Assembly: GCF_007830055.1 (NCBI RefSeq) | Contig: NZ_VLLE01000006.1 | Span: forward strand, 372,001-436,000 | From: Lacibacter cauensis | GTDB lineage: Bacteria; Bacteroidota; Bacteroidia; Chitinophagales; Chitinophagaceae | Reading direction: 5' to 3' | DNA length: 64,000 nucleotides | In this document: positions 7,764 through 15,084 of the stretch, in pieces | Numbering within the stretch: the first letter of the stretch is position 1 | Layout of the letters: the number at the start of each line of letters is the position of its first letter | Notes under the pieces: model-generated | Database searches by the model: none | Told to the model about the DNA's origin: nothing | The model's input: the letters and a program-made list of their open reading frames with translations, nothing else | Program-made: the position numbers and the translations under genes

Positions 7764-8774
7764 ATGGATTCAATTACACACATTGCACTGGGTGCCTGTA
7801 TTGGCGAAGCTTTTTTTGAAAAAGGCTTCGGCAAAAAAGCTATGCTATGGGGTGCCTTGGCGCAAAGTATTCCCGATATTGATTTTGTTGCTTCGTTCTG
7901 GATGAGTACAGCAGATGATTTGCTGGCGCATCGGGGTTTTACCCATTCGCTTTTATTTGCGATACTGATTGTACCCATTATGGCAATGACAGCAGAGAAA
8001 ATTCATCGTCCGCATAACATTACGTTTAAAAAGTGGATGTTGTTTTTTACAGCCGAAGTGTTGATGCATTTGTTCCTCGATGGCTTCAATAATTATGGTG
8101 TAGGCTGGCTGGTACCTTTCAGCGATGTGCGTTTTTCGTTCAATACCTTGTATGTAGCCGATCCGTTCTTTTCAATATGGCCAGGCATTGCATTTCTGGT
8201 ATTATTTATCATTCACAGTCATCATCGGTTGCGTTCGTTATTATGGAAAATCGGCGTGTTTATTCCCTTCATTTATCTGGCTTACTGCGTAACCAATAAG
8301 CTGAGTATTGATAAAGATGTACGGCAGCAGTTTGCAGAACAGCACATTCCGCATCAACGTTACTTCACTACCCCATCACCGCTGAACAATTGGCTGTGGT
8401 ATGTAGTAAGTGGTGATGATAACGGATACTATGTTGGTTTTCGTTCGGTGTTCGACAGCAATCCGAAAATTGATTTTACTTTCTTTCCCCGTAACGATTC
8501 GTTATTAAAGCCGGTAGCCGATCATGAAGATCTGCAGCAACTCATTCGCTTTTCGCAACAGTTTTATACAGTTGAAAAATGGAACGATACATTGGTGTTC
8601 AACGATCTCCGCTTCGGACAAATTCTCGGCTGGCGTAATCCCAGGGAGAAATTCGTCTTCCATTATTTTTTACAACATCCCGACAACAACGAACTGATTG
8701 TACAACGTGGTCGCTTCACCGGATGGAACAAAGAAGAAGTGCTCTACTTGTTGAAGAGAGTAAGGGGGAATTGA
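7764..8774 (+). CDS. DUF457/YdjM-like membrane-bound metal-dependent hydrolase
   Basis: This 336-residue protein begins MDSITHIALGACIGEAFFEK and has the family's conserved metal-binding motifs: THIALG near the N-terminus, SIPDIDF at about 31-37, HRGFTHS at about 53-59, and the LMHLFLDGFNNYG segment. Four to five membrane helices follow in the N-terminal half. The C-terminal half is a soluble beta-rich extension. The YdjM family is a predicted inner-membrane hydrolase; the substrate is unknown. No CRP/FNR-like box lies directly upstream, so expression may come from the DUF2892 promoter. Confidence 0.85.
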   Translation: MDSITHIALGACIGEAFFEKGFGKKAMLWGALAQSIPDIDFVASFWMSTADDLLAHRGFTHSLLFAILIVPIMAMTAEKIHRPHNITFKKWMLFFTAEVLMHLFLDGFNNYGVGWLVPFSDVRFSFNTLYVADPFFSIWPGIAFLVLFIIHSHHRLRSLLWKIGVFIPFIYLAYCVTNKLSIDKDVRQQFAEQHIPHQRYFTTPSPLNNWLWYVVSGDDNGYYVGFRSVFDSNPKIDFTFFPRNDSLLKPVADHEDLQQLIRFSQQFYTVEKWNDTLVFNDLRFGQILGWRNPREKFVFHYFLQHPDNNELIVQRGRFTGWNKEEVLYLLKRVRGN

Positions 8775-8898
8775 GGAAACTGTTGCCGGTTTCTGGTTTC
8801 TTGTTTTTAGTTTATTGTTTCTGGTTATGGGTACAGCGTACAGCTTGAAGCAAGCAGCGTAACACTGTCGTCTGTCGACTATCGTCCATCGACCATCC
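8775..8898. other. Convergent intergenic spacer
   Basis: The 124 nt lie between the 3' ends of the hydrolase and phospholipase genes. They contain low-complexity TTTCTGGTTTC-like runs and a short repeated TCGTCTGTCGACTATCGTCC-type stretch. No clear terminator hairpin or gene is visible. Confidence 0.5.
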
Positions 8899-10080
8899 TC
8901 AGCTTCTTTGCCGGAAATAAAATGTAAACAGGAAAAAGATCAGCCTTATCATTTCGTAGCAAAGCCGTTGCCAGATACGTTTGATGAGGGTGTTGTGTTT
9001 TTCAAATTCTTTTTCGGTAATCTGTACACAATCATTTTGGATAATCTCGTCCAACACTTTTTCGGCCTGTTGGGCAAAAGCTGCATGCTGTACATCAAGA
9101 TTTAATTCAATACTTGCATAAGCGCTGATGTTATTAATGTTGTACGAACCGATGGTTACGAACTTGCCATCATAAGTGCTGAGTTTCCCATGCAATACAT
9201 TGGGTTGGTATTCGTACAGCTGAATATTGTTGCGAAACATCCAGCGATACAAATAACGTTCGGCATGTTTGGCCATCGATATATCGCTGGTGCCTGCAGT
9301 AATTACTTTTATCACAACACCACGTTTTGCAGCCTGCGCCAGGTTACGGCGAAAGGGAGTACCCGGCAAAAAATAACTCGACATCATGGTTATATGCGAG
9401 TTGGCTTTTCGGAACATCTCGAGGTAACTGCGGCTGATCTGGTTTTTTCTGCGCACCCAATCGTTACGCCGCACACGCACCAAACATTCTTCGCCACGCA
9501 AATGCAGTTGCGCTTCAATCTGCAACTGCTGTTTCTTTTTTTTGCCCCAGCCTGCTTTGTTCCATACTTCTATACACAAATTAAACAGCTCGGCGCTTAC
9601 TTCGCCTTTTGCATAAACTGCCCAGTCGAGCCATGCTTTCTGCCCGGGCATATCGTTATACCTGTTGGAAATATTTACACCTGCCACCATGCTGTGCACC
9701 GCATCAACAACCAGCAGTTTATGATGCAGTCTGCGGCCAACATAAAAATGCCTGCTGCGAAAAACCGGTTCAAACCAACGGAAAAAAATACCGGACTGTT
9801 TCAGTTGCAGAATAAATGCTTCTGGTAAATGTTGCGATGCATAACCATCCAGTAATAAAAAAACCTGCACACCTCTTTTTGCTGCAGCCATTAATGCATC
9901 AGCTACCAACGTACCTGTTTCGTCTGCATCAAAAATATAGGTTTGTAAATGCACCGTATGTTGTGCATTGTTTACAAGTTGAAGAAGCGTAGTAAAATAA
10001 GCTGTACCGCCACGGATTAACTGCACCTCGTTATGGGTACTGTAGGCTGAAGAAACAGGAAATAGTTTACCACCCGACAT
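8899..10080 (-). CDS. Phospholipase D-like / cardiolipin synthase family protein
   Basis: A 393-residue protein with two complete HKD motifs (HxKxxxxD): HHKLLVVD in the first half and HGKLSTYD in the second, each followed by the expected N/G region (GVNISNRY and GSYNINNIS). This is the bacterial cardiolipin synthase layout, but the N-terminal membrane hairpin of ClsA is absent. Only the C-terminal end (RLIFFLFTFYF) is hydrophobic. It probably transfers phosphatidyl groups or cleaves phosphodiesters at the membrane; the exact reaction is uncertain. The gene starts 16 nt after the first PPOX gene and is likely co-transcribed with it. Confidence 0.88.
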   Translation of the reverse strand: MSGGKLFPVSSAYSTHNEVQLIRGGTAYFTTLLQLVNNAQHTVHLQTYIFDADETGTLVADALMAAAKRGVQVFLLLDGYASQHLPEAFILQLKQSGIFFRWFEPVFRSRHFYVGRRLHHKLLVVDAVHSMVAGVNISNRYNDMPGQKAWLDWAVYAKGEVSAELFNLCIEVWNKAGWGKKKKQQLQIEAQLHLRGEECLVRVRRNDWVRRKNQISRSYLEMFRKANSHITMMSSYFLPGTPFRRNLAQAAKRGVVIKVITAGTSDISMAKHAERYLYRWMFRNNIQLYEYQPNVLHGKLSTYDGKFVTIGSYNINNISAYASIELNLDVQHAAFAQQAEKVLDEIIQNDCVQITEKEFEKHNTLIKRIWQRLCYEMIRLIFFLFTFYFRQRS

Positions 10081-10096
10081 GCAGCCAATTTACAGA

Positions 10097-10546
10097 TTAT
10101 CTTTTTTCGAACCTTCCTGTTTTTTCTTCTATAACAATTTTATACATGATGGGCTTTATCCTGTTTTCATCATCCAGTTCATGATCCACTTCATGATGTT
10201 CGCCATGCACTGTAGCACTCGTCATTAGCGGAAACACACGGTTAAACAAAACTGTGCGTGCTTTTTCTGCAGCTTCATCTTTCAGCTCTTCAAAGCGGCC
10301 CCGGATAATTACGCTTTGCCAGTTGGCCATATCATGCATTACATCCACCTCAAAACATACGTTTGGATTTTTGCGAAGCAACGACAACTTCATGCCTTCG
10401 TTTGTTTGTCCGTAAATAGTTACACCATCAAATGCATAGGTAACGGGCACGAGATAAGGTTGCACCGTATCGGTACAGGCCAAACGGCCTACAACCTGGC
10501 TTGCGAGCAAATTGTTCATCTGCTGCTCATTTAAACTTCCCAGCAT
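10097..10546 (-). CDS. PPOX-family FMN-binding protein (paralogue A)
   Basis: A 149-residue protein of the pyridoxamine 5'-phosphate oxidase-like split-barrel family. The start (MLGSLNEQQMNNLLASQVVGRLAC), the YLVPVTYAFDG strand, KNPNVCFEVD and NWQSVIIRGRFEEL are typical of small FMN- or F420-type flavoreductases. It is a close paralogue of the gene at 12812 (same length, same motifs). True PNPOx activity is unlikely; a redox or haem-related role is more plausible. It heads an operon with the phospholipase gene and shares its tandem boxes with divergent thioredoxin. Confidence 0.88.
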   Translation of the reverse strand: MLGSLNEQQMNNLLASQVVGRLACTDTVQPYLVPVTYAFDGVTIYGQTNEGMKLSLLRKNPNVCFEVDVMHDMANWQSVIIRGRFEELKDEAAEKARTVLFNRVFPLMTSATVHGEHHEVDHELDDENRIKPIMYKIVIEEKTGRFEKR

Positions 10547-10584
10547 GGCAATCGATATTAAAGGGTGAGGAATTGTTGATTCTA

Positions 10585-10680
10585 TAAATCTACTTTTACC
10601 TTTTCCGGCTGTTGCTGATGAGCATCAATTGCTCTGTTGACACATCTCATAGCAAAATGCAGTTCTAAATAATACATTTA
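10585..10680. promoter_or_regulatory. Divergent promoter with tandem boxes (PPOX A and thioredoxin)
   Basis: Boxes TGATGAGCATCA (10616-10627) and TGACACATCTCA (10638-10649) have centres 22 bp apart (10621.5, 10643.5). On the reverse strand TAGATTTA (10592 to 10585) starts 29.5 bp from the nearer centre. On the forward strand TACATTTA (10673-10680) starts 29.5 bp from the other. The geometry is exactly mirror-symmetric. The first box extends to CTGATGAGCATCAA, one mismatch from the E. coli FNR consensus. Confidence 0.8.
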
Positions 10681-10684
10681 GTGT

Positions 10685-10984
10685 ATGAATAATTTCGAAT
10701 CACATATATACGGCAGCAAGCCGGTGGTTGTTGATTTTTTTGCAGAGTGGTGTGGGCCCTGCAAGTTGATGACTCCCGTACTGCAACAGGTGAAAGATGC
10801 GGCAGGCGACCGTATAACTGTTTTGAAAATGGATATCGATAAGAATCCCGGTTTTACTCATCGCTATGGAGTACAGGCAGTACCAACGCTTATGATTTTT
10901 AAAGACGGACAAGTCATCTGGCGTAAAAGCGGCGTGGTACCTGCACACGAAATATTACAATACCTCAATACAGTGATGAGCTGA
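10685..10984 (+). CDS. trxA: Thioredoxin
   Basis: A 99-residue cytoplasmic disulfide reductase with the active site WCGPC at 22-26 and the cis-proline motif AVPTLMIF. The length is slightly short for thioredoxin (about 105). Asp17 occupies the buried-aspartate position of classic thioredoxins. The ATG lies only 5 nt after the -7-like element, so the transcript is predicted to be leaderless or nearly so. A strong terminator follows the gene, so it is monocistronic. It is probably one of several thioredoxins, this one tied to the low-oxygen regulon (inference). Confidence 0.92.
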   Translation: MNNFESHIYGSKPVVVDFFAEWCGPCKLMTPVLQQVKDAAGDRITVLKMDIDKNPGFTHRYGVQAVPTLMIFKDGQVIWRKSGVVPAHEILQYLNTVMS

Positions 10985-11009
10985 ATTGCTTTCAGAACAG
11001 CTGGTTATC

Positions 11010-11033
11010 GCCGGGCTTTGGCCCGGCTTTTTT
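11010..11033 (+). terminator. Rho-independent terminator after thioredoxin
   Basis: A stem GCCGGGC / GCCCGGC with a TTTG loop at 11010-11027 is followed by TTTTTT. It leaves only about 29 nt before the next ATG. Confidence 0.92.
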
Positions 11034-11062
11034 ATAACTGTTTTTGCTTACCTTAATTCCGC

Positions 11063-12721
11063 ATGATCTCATTATTCGATTTTTGGAAAGTGCTTGCCGG
11101 TGTTGCCATTTTTATGTTAGGCATGATGATGCTGGAAGAAGCATTGCAATTGCTGGCGGGCAGGCCGTTTAAATTATTTCTGCGTAAACACACTACGCAT
11201 AAATTAAAAGCCATTGGTGCAGGAGCTCTTGTTACAGCTGTATTGCAAAGCAGCAGCGTTGTAAACCTGATGCTGCTGGCATTTGTTGGTAGTGGCATTA
11301 TACAAATGGAAAATGGTTTGGCCATGATGCTGGGCAGCAACATCGGTACAACATTTACCAGTTGGATTGTGGCAACAGTTGGCTTTGAATTTAATTTAGA
11401 AAATCTTGCACTGCCAGCCACCGGCATTGCCGGTATTGCTATGATGTTGCTGAACAAGCACAGCAAATGGTTTCAGCTGAGTAAATTTTTCCTGGGCTTC
11501 AGCTTCCTGTTTGTGGGGTTGAACTTTATGAAAACCGCTGTAGAATCGATGGTACAGCAAACCGATCTCAGCAGGTTTAACGATTATTCGGTATTGCTGT
11601 TTTTATTGATCGGTGTTTTGATCACTGCTTTGATACAGGCCAGTTCTGCAACCATTGCATTAGTACTTGCTGCATTACATGCACATGCCATCGAATTACA
11701 ACCGGCTATGGCGATTGTACTTGGTGCAGAAATTGGCACCACCATTAAACTTTTTATTGCATCGGCAAAAGGTATTGCGGCCAAAAAACGTGTAGCGCTG
11801 GGTAATTTTTTAATGAACGTGCTTGTTTCGCTGCTGTTGATTTTTGTACTCGCTCCAATCGACAAGCTTATTACAAAACAACTGGGCGTTACCGATCCTG
11901 TGTATGCCTTAGTGGTGTTTCAAATATTCGTCAACCTCTTCAGCATTGTACTGTTTTACCCGTTTCTGCAGCCGTTTGGAAAATTTTTATCGGACCGCTT
12001 TCAAAGCAGTAACGATGAAACATTGTTCATTCACAAAATAAAACCGGGCGAAACAGAGTTGGCAGCGCAAGCGCTGCAAAAAGAAGCGGCTTATTTTCTG
12101 CAGCTGGTGACGGATTACGCCAAACGGATTTTTGAGCTGAATCATCTTGAAAATGCCAACAATACTTCCTTCAACAAAAAACCGGTAGAAGAGCAATACG
12201 AATTCATTAAGCATCTGCATGGCGATATCCTTGCTTTTTATGTAAAGCAACAGGCTGCACAGTTGCAACCGGAAGATGCAATGCGCCTGCAACGTTTTAT
12301 TTCTGCAGTACGCAATGGCATGTATGCAGCAAAGAGTATTAAAGATGCTTCGCTTGATGCGATCCTCCTGCGCAACTCATCGAACGATAAAAAATACAGT
12401 TACTATACCGAAAGCAGGGAACAGATCAAACATATTCTTACTACGCTCAACGAAATACTGCTGCAGCAAAAAACAGAACAAACAGCAGCAGATCTCATTC
12501 AACTTTACAAACACATCATTGAACGATATACGCAGGAGCTGAAAAAACTCTACCTGCAAAGCAGTATTGAACATTTAAACGAAACAGAAATCTCCACCAT
12601 CATCAATTACAACCGGGAGCTGTACACGGCCTACAAATCGCTGCTGCTTGCGGTGAAAGACCTGTTACTAACCGAACAAGAGGCGCAGCAGTTTGATGAA
12701 TTGCCCGGCTTTATCCGGTAG
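11063..12721 (+). CDS. Na/Pi cotransporter family protein with PhoU-like C-terminus
   Basis: This 552-residue protein has two Na/Pi-cotransporter repeats, each with the family signature: TAVLQSSSVVNLM (about 55-67) and TALIQASSATIAL (about 189-201). Both are followed by a GSNIGTTFT or GAEIGTTIK loop. About eight to nine membrane helices run to residue 305. The remaining 250 residues are a helical, cytoplasmic PhoU-like domain. It probably imports or exports phosphate with sodium. No CRP/FNR-like box is visible upstream, and the preceding terminator leaves almost no promoter space, so its expression signal is unclear. Confidence 0.9.
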   Translation: MISLFDFWKVLAGVAIFMLGMMMLEEALQLLAGRPFKLFLRKHTTHKLKAIGAGALVTAVLQSSSVVNLMLLAFVGSGIIQMENGLAMMLGSNIGTTFTSWIVATVGFEFNLENLALPATGIAGIAMMLLNKHSKWFQLSKFFLGFSFLFVGLNFMKTAVESMVQQTDLSRFNDYSVLLFLLIGVLITALIQASSATIALVLAALHAHAIELQPAMAIVLGAEIGTTIKLFIASAKGIAAKKRVALGNFLMNVLVSLLLIFVLAPIDKLITKQLGVTDPVYALVVFQIFVNLFSIVLFYPFLQPFGKFLSDRFQSSNDETLFIHKIKPGETELAAQALQKEAAYFLQLVTDYAKRIFELNHLENANNTSFNKKPVEEQYEFIKHLHGDILAFYVKQQAAQLQPEDAMRLQRFISAVRNGMYAAKSIKDASLDAILLRNSSNDKKYSYYTESREQIKHILTTLNEILLQQKTEQTAADLIQLYKHIIERYTQELKKLYLQSSIEHLNETEISTIINYNRELYTAYKSLLLAVKDLLLTEQEAQQFDELPGFIR

Positions 12722-12724
12722 CTA

Positions 12725-12789
12725 TGAGCAGCATCAAAACCGGTAATGACACCTATCATTACAAAACAACAAAAGGCTGAATAACTTTA
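12725..12789 (+). promoter_or_regulatory. CRP/FNR-like tandem-box promoter of PPOX B
   Basis: Boxes TGAGCAGCATCA (12725-12736) and TGACACCTATCA (12747-12758, inside the 20-base palindrome-like GTAATGA-N6-TCATTAC) have centres 22 bp apart. The -7-like TAACTTTA starts at 12782, 29.5 bp from the proximal centre. The distal box begins just 4 bases after the nptA-like stop codon. Confidence 0.8.
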
Positions 12790-12811
12790 TTGTTCCGTTA
12801 ATGATATTGCC

Positions 12812-13261
12812 ATGCTTGGTATACTCAGTAAAACAGAGATCGAGGAACTGCTGTACAGCAGTTCCCTCGGTCGTATTGGTTGCAGCTACAATGGTAAAAC
12901 CTATGTAGTGCCGGTTAATTATATTTACGATGGCCGCAGTGTAATAGCACATTCAACAGAAGGATTGAAGATCCAGATCATGCGCAAGAATCCATCGGTT
13001 TGTTTTGAAGTAGACGCTGTAAGCAATAATAAAAACTGGCAAAGCGTCATTGCACAAGGTACTTACATGGAACTTACCGGCGAACGTGAACGGTACGATG
13101 CCATGAAACTGTTTGTTGACCGTATGCTGAAATTAAAAATCAGTACTACTGCACATCCACCCGAACTGGAACCTGAACGCACACACAACAGCGGTTCTGC
13201 CAAACCGGTTATTTACCGCATTCTCCTTACAGAAAAAACGGGGCGTTACGAAAAAGAATAG
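12812..13261 (+). CDS. PPOX-family FMN-binding protein (paralogue B)
   Basis: A 149-residue split-barrel flavoprotein, paralogous along its whole length to the protein encoded at 10097-10546 (shared MLG start, VGR/LGR, VPVNYIYDG, RKNPSVCFEVD, NWQSVIAQG, EKTGRYEK end). The conserved cysteine in VCFEVD is present in both. The substrate is unknown; it is probably an FMN-dependent reductase or a haem/flavin-binding stress protein. It is transcribed alone from its own tandem-box promoter. Confidence 0.88.
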   Translation: MLGILSKTEIEELLYSSSLGRIGCSYNGKTYVVPVNYIYDGRSVIAHSTEGLKIQIMRKNPSVCFEVDAVSNNKNWQSVIAQGTYMELTGERERYDAMKLFVDRMLKLKISTTAHPPELEPERTHNSGSAKPVIYRILLTEKTGRYEKE

Positions 13262-13281
13262 TCCAACTTCATTGATCTGCA

Positions 13282-13324
13282 TGATGCTCATCATTGCAAA
13301 CAGCTTTTGTAAACAGTAACTTAG
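13282..13324 (+). promoter_or_regulatory. CRP/FNR-like promoter of the YtxH operon
   Basis: Box TGATGCTCATCA (13282-13293, centre 13287.5) lies 29.5 bp before the -7-like TAACTTAG (13317-13324). At the distal position, 22 bp upstream, only the right half TCA (13269-13271) is present. The predicted leader is about 35 nt. Confidence 0.68.
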
Positions 13325-13362
13325 AACCGATATAACAGTTTATTCACCTGTAAATATTTTTT

Positions 13363-13587
13363 ATGAACACAATTGGTAAAATCGCCATCGCTGCAGCAGC
13401 AGGTGTTGTTGCAGGTGCAGTTGCAGGTATTTTGTTAGCACCCGATAAAGGTGAAAACACACGTAAAAAAATTATGGACAGCGGCAAAAAGCTAACCGAC
13501 ACTGTTAAAGGCAAATTCGACGGGCTGAAGGTGAACGTTCGTGGTAAAGCCGAAGCAATGAAAGAAGAAATGGGTGAACTGGTATAA
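13363..13587 (+). CDS. YtxH domain-containing protein
   Basis: A 74-residue protein with the YtxH/gas-vesicle-like layout: an N-terminal glycine/alanine-rich helix (about 5-25, GKIAIAAAAGVVAGAVAGIL) continuing into APDKGENTRKK, then a charged amphipathic C-terminus. YtxH proteins are general-stress membrane or surface proteins of unknown biochemistry. It is the first gene of a three-gene operon (12-nt gap to the next) behind a CRP/FNR-like promoter. Confidence 0.85.
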   Translation: MNTIGKIAIAAAAGVVAGAVAGILLAPDKGENTRKKIMDSGKKLTDTVKGKFDGLKVNVRGKAEAMKEEMGELV

Positions 13588-13599
13588 CACAAACTGTTC

Positions 13600-13971
13600 A
13601 TGATGCAAGACACATTTGCCAAAGCCGAAGAACTGGCCGAACACGTAAAGGAATACATCCATAACCGTATGGATGTGGTGAAACTTGATACTGCTGAAAA
13701 AACATCGAAAGTGGCAGCATTCGTTATCGCAGCTATAACCGTTGCAGTATTTATTTTCAGTTTCTTGTTTTTTGCCAGCGTGGCTTTGGCATTTGTTTTT
13801 TCAAGAACAACCGGTTCGCTTGCTTGGGGCTTTTTAATTGTAGGTGGCATTTACCTGTTGCTGGGCATTATTATCTGGCTATTGAAAGACCGCATTATTC
13901 AACTGCCCATTATGAATGCATTGCTGCAGCAGTTGTTCCGGAACGAAGAGGAAGACGATGAAGAAAATTAA
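13600..13971 (+). CDS. Holin-like membrane protein (phage holin family / DUF1469-like)
   Basis: A 123-residue protein with an amphipathic N-terminal helix (about 1-38) and two strong membrane helices (about 43-68 and 75-97) joined by a short FSRTTGSLAW loop. The C-terminus is acidic (NEEEDDEEN). This matches the Holin-X/DUF1469 group, which is found in stress operons with YtxH proteins rather than in phage. No phage genes are nearby, so a lysis role is unlikely. It overlaps the next gene by 14 nt. Confidence 0.75.
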   Translation: MMQDTFAKAEELAEHVKEYIHNRMDVVKLDTAEKTSKVAAFVIAAITVAVFIFSFLFFASVALAFVFSRTTGSLAWGFLIVGGIYLLLGIIIWLLKDRIIQLPIMNALLQQLFRNEEEDDEEN

Positions 13972-14245
13972 AAACATAAAACAATTAAAAGCAAGGCGCA
14001 AACAACTGGAGCAACGAAAGGCTGAGCTGGAAAAAGCCATCCGTTACGATTGGCTGGATGTAAAAGAAAGTATTCGCCCAAAGAATGTAGCCGGGCAGGT
14101 GTTTGCAAGTATGTTCGAGAAAGAAAAAGTAAACGGCGAATCATCTTTGGCAGAAACCTTATCGCAACTGGCAGCTGTGCTTACAAAAATCGGCGTTGAA
14201 AAAGTCGAAGAAAAAGTAGCCGAATGGATGCATAAAAAGAAATAA
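13958..14245 (+). CDS. Small charged helical protein of the YtxH operon
   Basis: A protein of about 95 residues. The ATG at 13958 (MKKIKNIKQLKARRKQLEQR) is chosen over an upstream in-frame ATG at 13916, because the upstream extension (CCSSCSG...) lies entirely inside the holin-like gene and looks non-coding. The predicted structure is a coiled coil at about 8-30, then an amphipathic region ending in MHKKK. I do not recognise a family. Its position suggests a cytoplasmic partner of the YtxH and holin-like membrane proteins. Confidence 0.7.
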   Translation: MKKIKNIKQLKARRKQLEQRKAELEKAIRYDWLDVKESIRPKNVAGQVFASMFEKEKVNGESSLAETLSQLAAVLTKIGVEKVEEKVAEWMHKKK

Positions 14246-14386
14246 AGCCCGACTAACCCTGTATGCAATTGCAAGTAGCCGCCCCCAACCGGGTGGCTAT
14301 TTGATTGTTTAAAAGCAACGGCAAACAACATTGCTGCTTTCAAAAATCCAATTGTTAAAATCACTTGCGTCAACAGCATTTTTTTC

Positions 14387-14452
14387 TGACCTCAATCACA
14401 GCATTCGTTGATGTTTGTTCTTGAAAAAAGCGTTGCTGTAAACGTATCTTCA
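14387..14452 (+). promoter_or_regulatory. CRP/FNR-like promoter of hsp20
   Basis: Distal box TGACCTCAATCA (14387-14398, centre 14392.5) is complete. The proximal box TGATGTTTGTTC (14409-14420), 22 bp on, keeps only the left half well. The -7-like TATCTTCA starts at 14445, 30.5 bp from the proximal centre. This is the weakest of the set but in register. The rest of 14246-14495 shows no gene. Confidence 0.5.
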
Positions 14453-14483
14453 AACCGTTCAAACAATTACTCACACATAAACC

Positions 14484-14490
14484 AAGGAGG
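14484..14490 (+). promoter_or_regulatory. Strong Shine-Dalgarno sequence before hsp20
   Basis: AAGGAGG lies 5 nt before the ATG at 14496. A near-perfect anti-16S match is unusual in Bacteroidota, whose genes (including the neighbours here) mostly lack one. It decides the start in favour of the ATG over a GTG at 14490. Confidence 0.75.
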
Positions 14491-14495
14491 TGTAT

Positions 14496-14942
14496 ATGTC
14501 AACAAGAGCTATTACAAAACCTGGCATGTTACCAACAATGTTCGATGATTTTTTTAAACCCTGGAACGAATGGTTCGACAACAGCAGTTCTTTCCTCGGC
14601 CGCACTATGACAATGCCTGCTGTAAACATTGTTGAGAACAAAGAGGACTACATGGTATCTCTTGCTGTACCCGGAATGAAAAAAGATGATTTCAATATTG
14701 ATGTTGAAGGCAACATGCTCACCATCAGCAGCGAAAAAGAAGAAAGCAAAGAAGAAAAAGAAGATAAGTACACCCGTAAGGAATACAACTATTCTTCTTT
14801 CAGCCGCAGTTTTACTTTACCAGATGAAGTAAACAAAGAAAAAATTGAAGCGAAATACGAAGATGGTGTGTTGAAACTGATGCTTCCTAAAAAAGAGGAA
14901 GCGAAGAAGCTCGCAGCGGGCAAACATATCGCTGTAAAATAA
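14496..14942 (+). CDS. Hsp20 / alpha-crystallin small heat-shock protein
   Basis: This protein of about 148 residues has a short N-terminal arm (TMFDDFFKPWNEWF), an alpha-crystallin domain from about 45 to 140 (MPAVNIVENKEDYMVSLAVPG; LTISSEKEE; YEDGVLKLMLPKKEE) and a C-terminal HIAVK tail in place of a clear I-x-I/V motif. It is an ATP-independent holdase for unfolding proteins in the cytoplasm. It is monocistronic with its own terminator. In other bacteria alpha-crystallin genes are hallmark members of hypoxia regulons (family knowledge), which fits its CRP/FNR-like box. Confidence 0.93.
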   Translation: MSTRAITKPGMLPTMFDDFFKPWNEWFDNSSSFLGRTMTMPAVNIVENKEDYMVSLAVPGMKKDDFNIDVEGNMLTISSEKEESKEEKEDKYTRKEYNYSSFSRSFTLPDEVNKEKIEAKYEDGVLKLMLPKKEEAKKLAAGKHIAVK

Positions 14943-14970
14943 TCTCGCCGATGGCGGGATTGTAACCCGG

Positions 14971-15004
14971 GCCCTGCCGCAATAGATTTGTGGCGGGGCT
15001 TTTT
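14971..15004 (+). terminator. Rho-independent terminator after hsp20
   Basis: A 12-bp stem (GCCCTGCCGCAA / TTGTGGCGGGGC, including two G-T wobble pairs) with a TAGAT loop is followed by TTTTT. Confidence 0.88.
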
Positions 15005-15011
15005 GTATGCA

Positions 15012-15076
15012 TGAGCATCGTCAGTTTATTTTCTGATGATGGTCAGAAAGCAGCAAACGGGTCATTTCTAATTTGC
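15012..15076 (+). promoter_or_regulatory. CRP/FNR-like tandem-box promoter of ccoI
   Basis: Boxes TGAGCATCGTCA (15012-15023) and TGATGATGGTCA (15034-15045, in the palindrome TTCTGA-N6-TCAGAA) have centres 22 bp apart. The -7-like TAATTTGC starts at 15069, 29.5 bp from the proximal centre. The ATG at 15085 follows closely, so the leader would be very short. Confidence 0.75.
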
Positions 15077-15084
15077 AGCCTGTT

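Noticed and set aside
9190-9828. A 212-codon forward frame opposite the phospholipase D-like gene
   Set aside because: Antisense to both HKD motifs and of unlikely composition.
11034-11062. A CRP/FNR-like promoter for the Na/Pi cotransporter gene
   Set aside because: The short space after the thioredoxin terminator contains no box; TACCTTAA at 11049 has nothing in register upstream.
13600-13971. Prophage remnant suggested by the holin-like gene
   Set aside because: No endolysin, integrase, capsid or other phage gene is close; the family occurs in stress operons.
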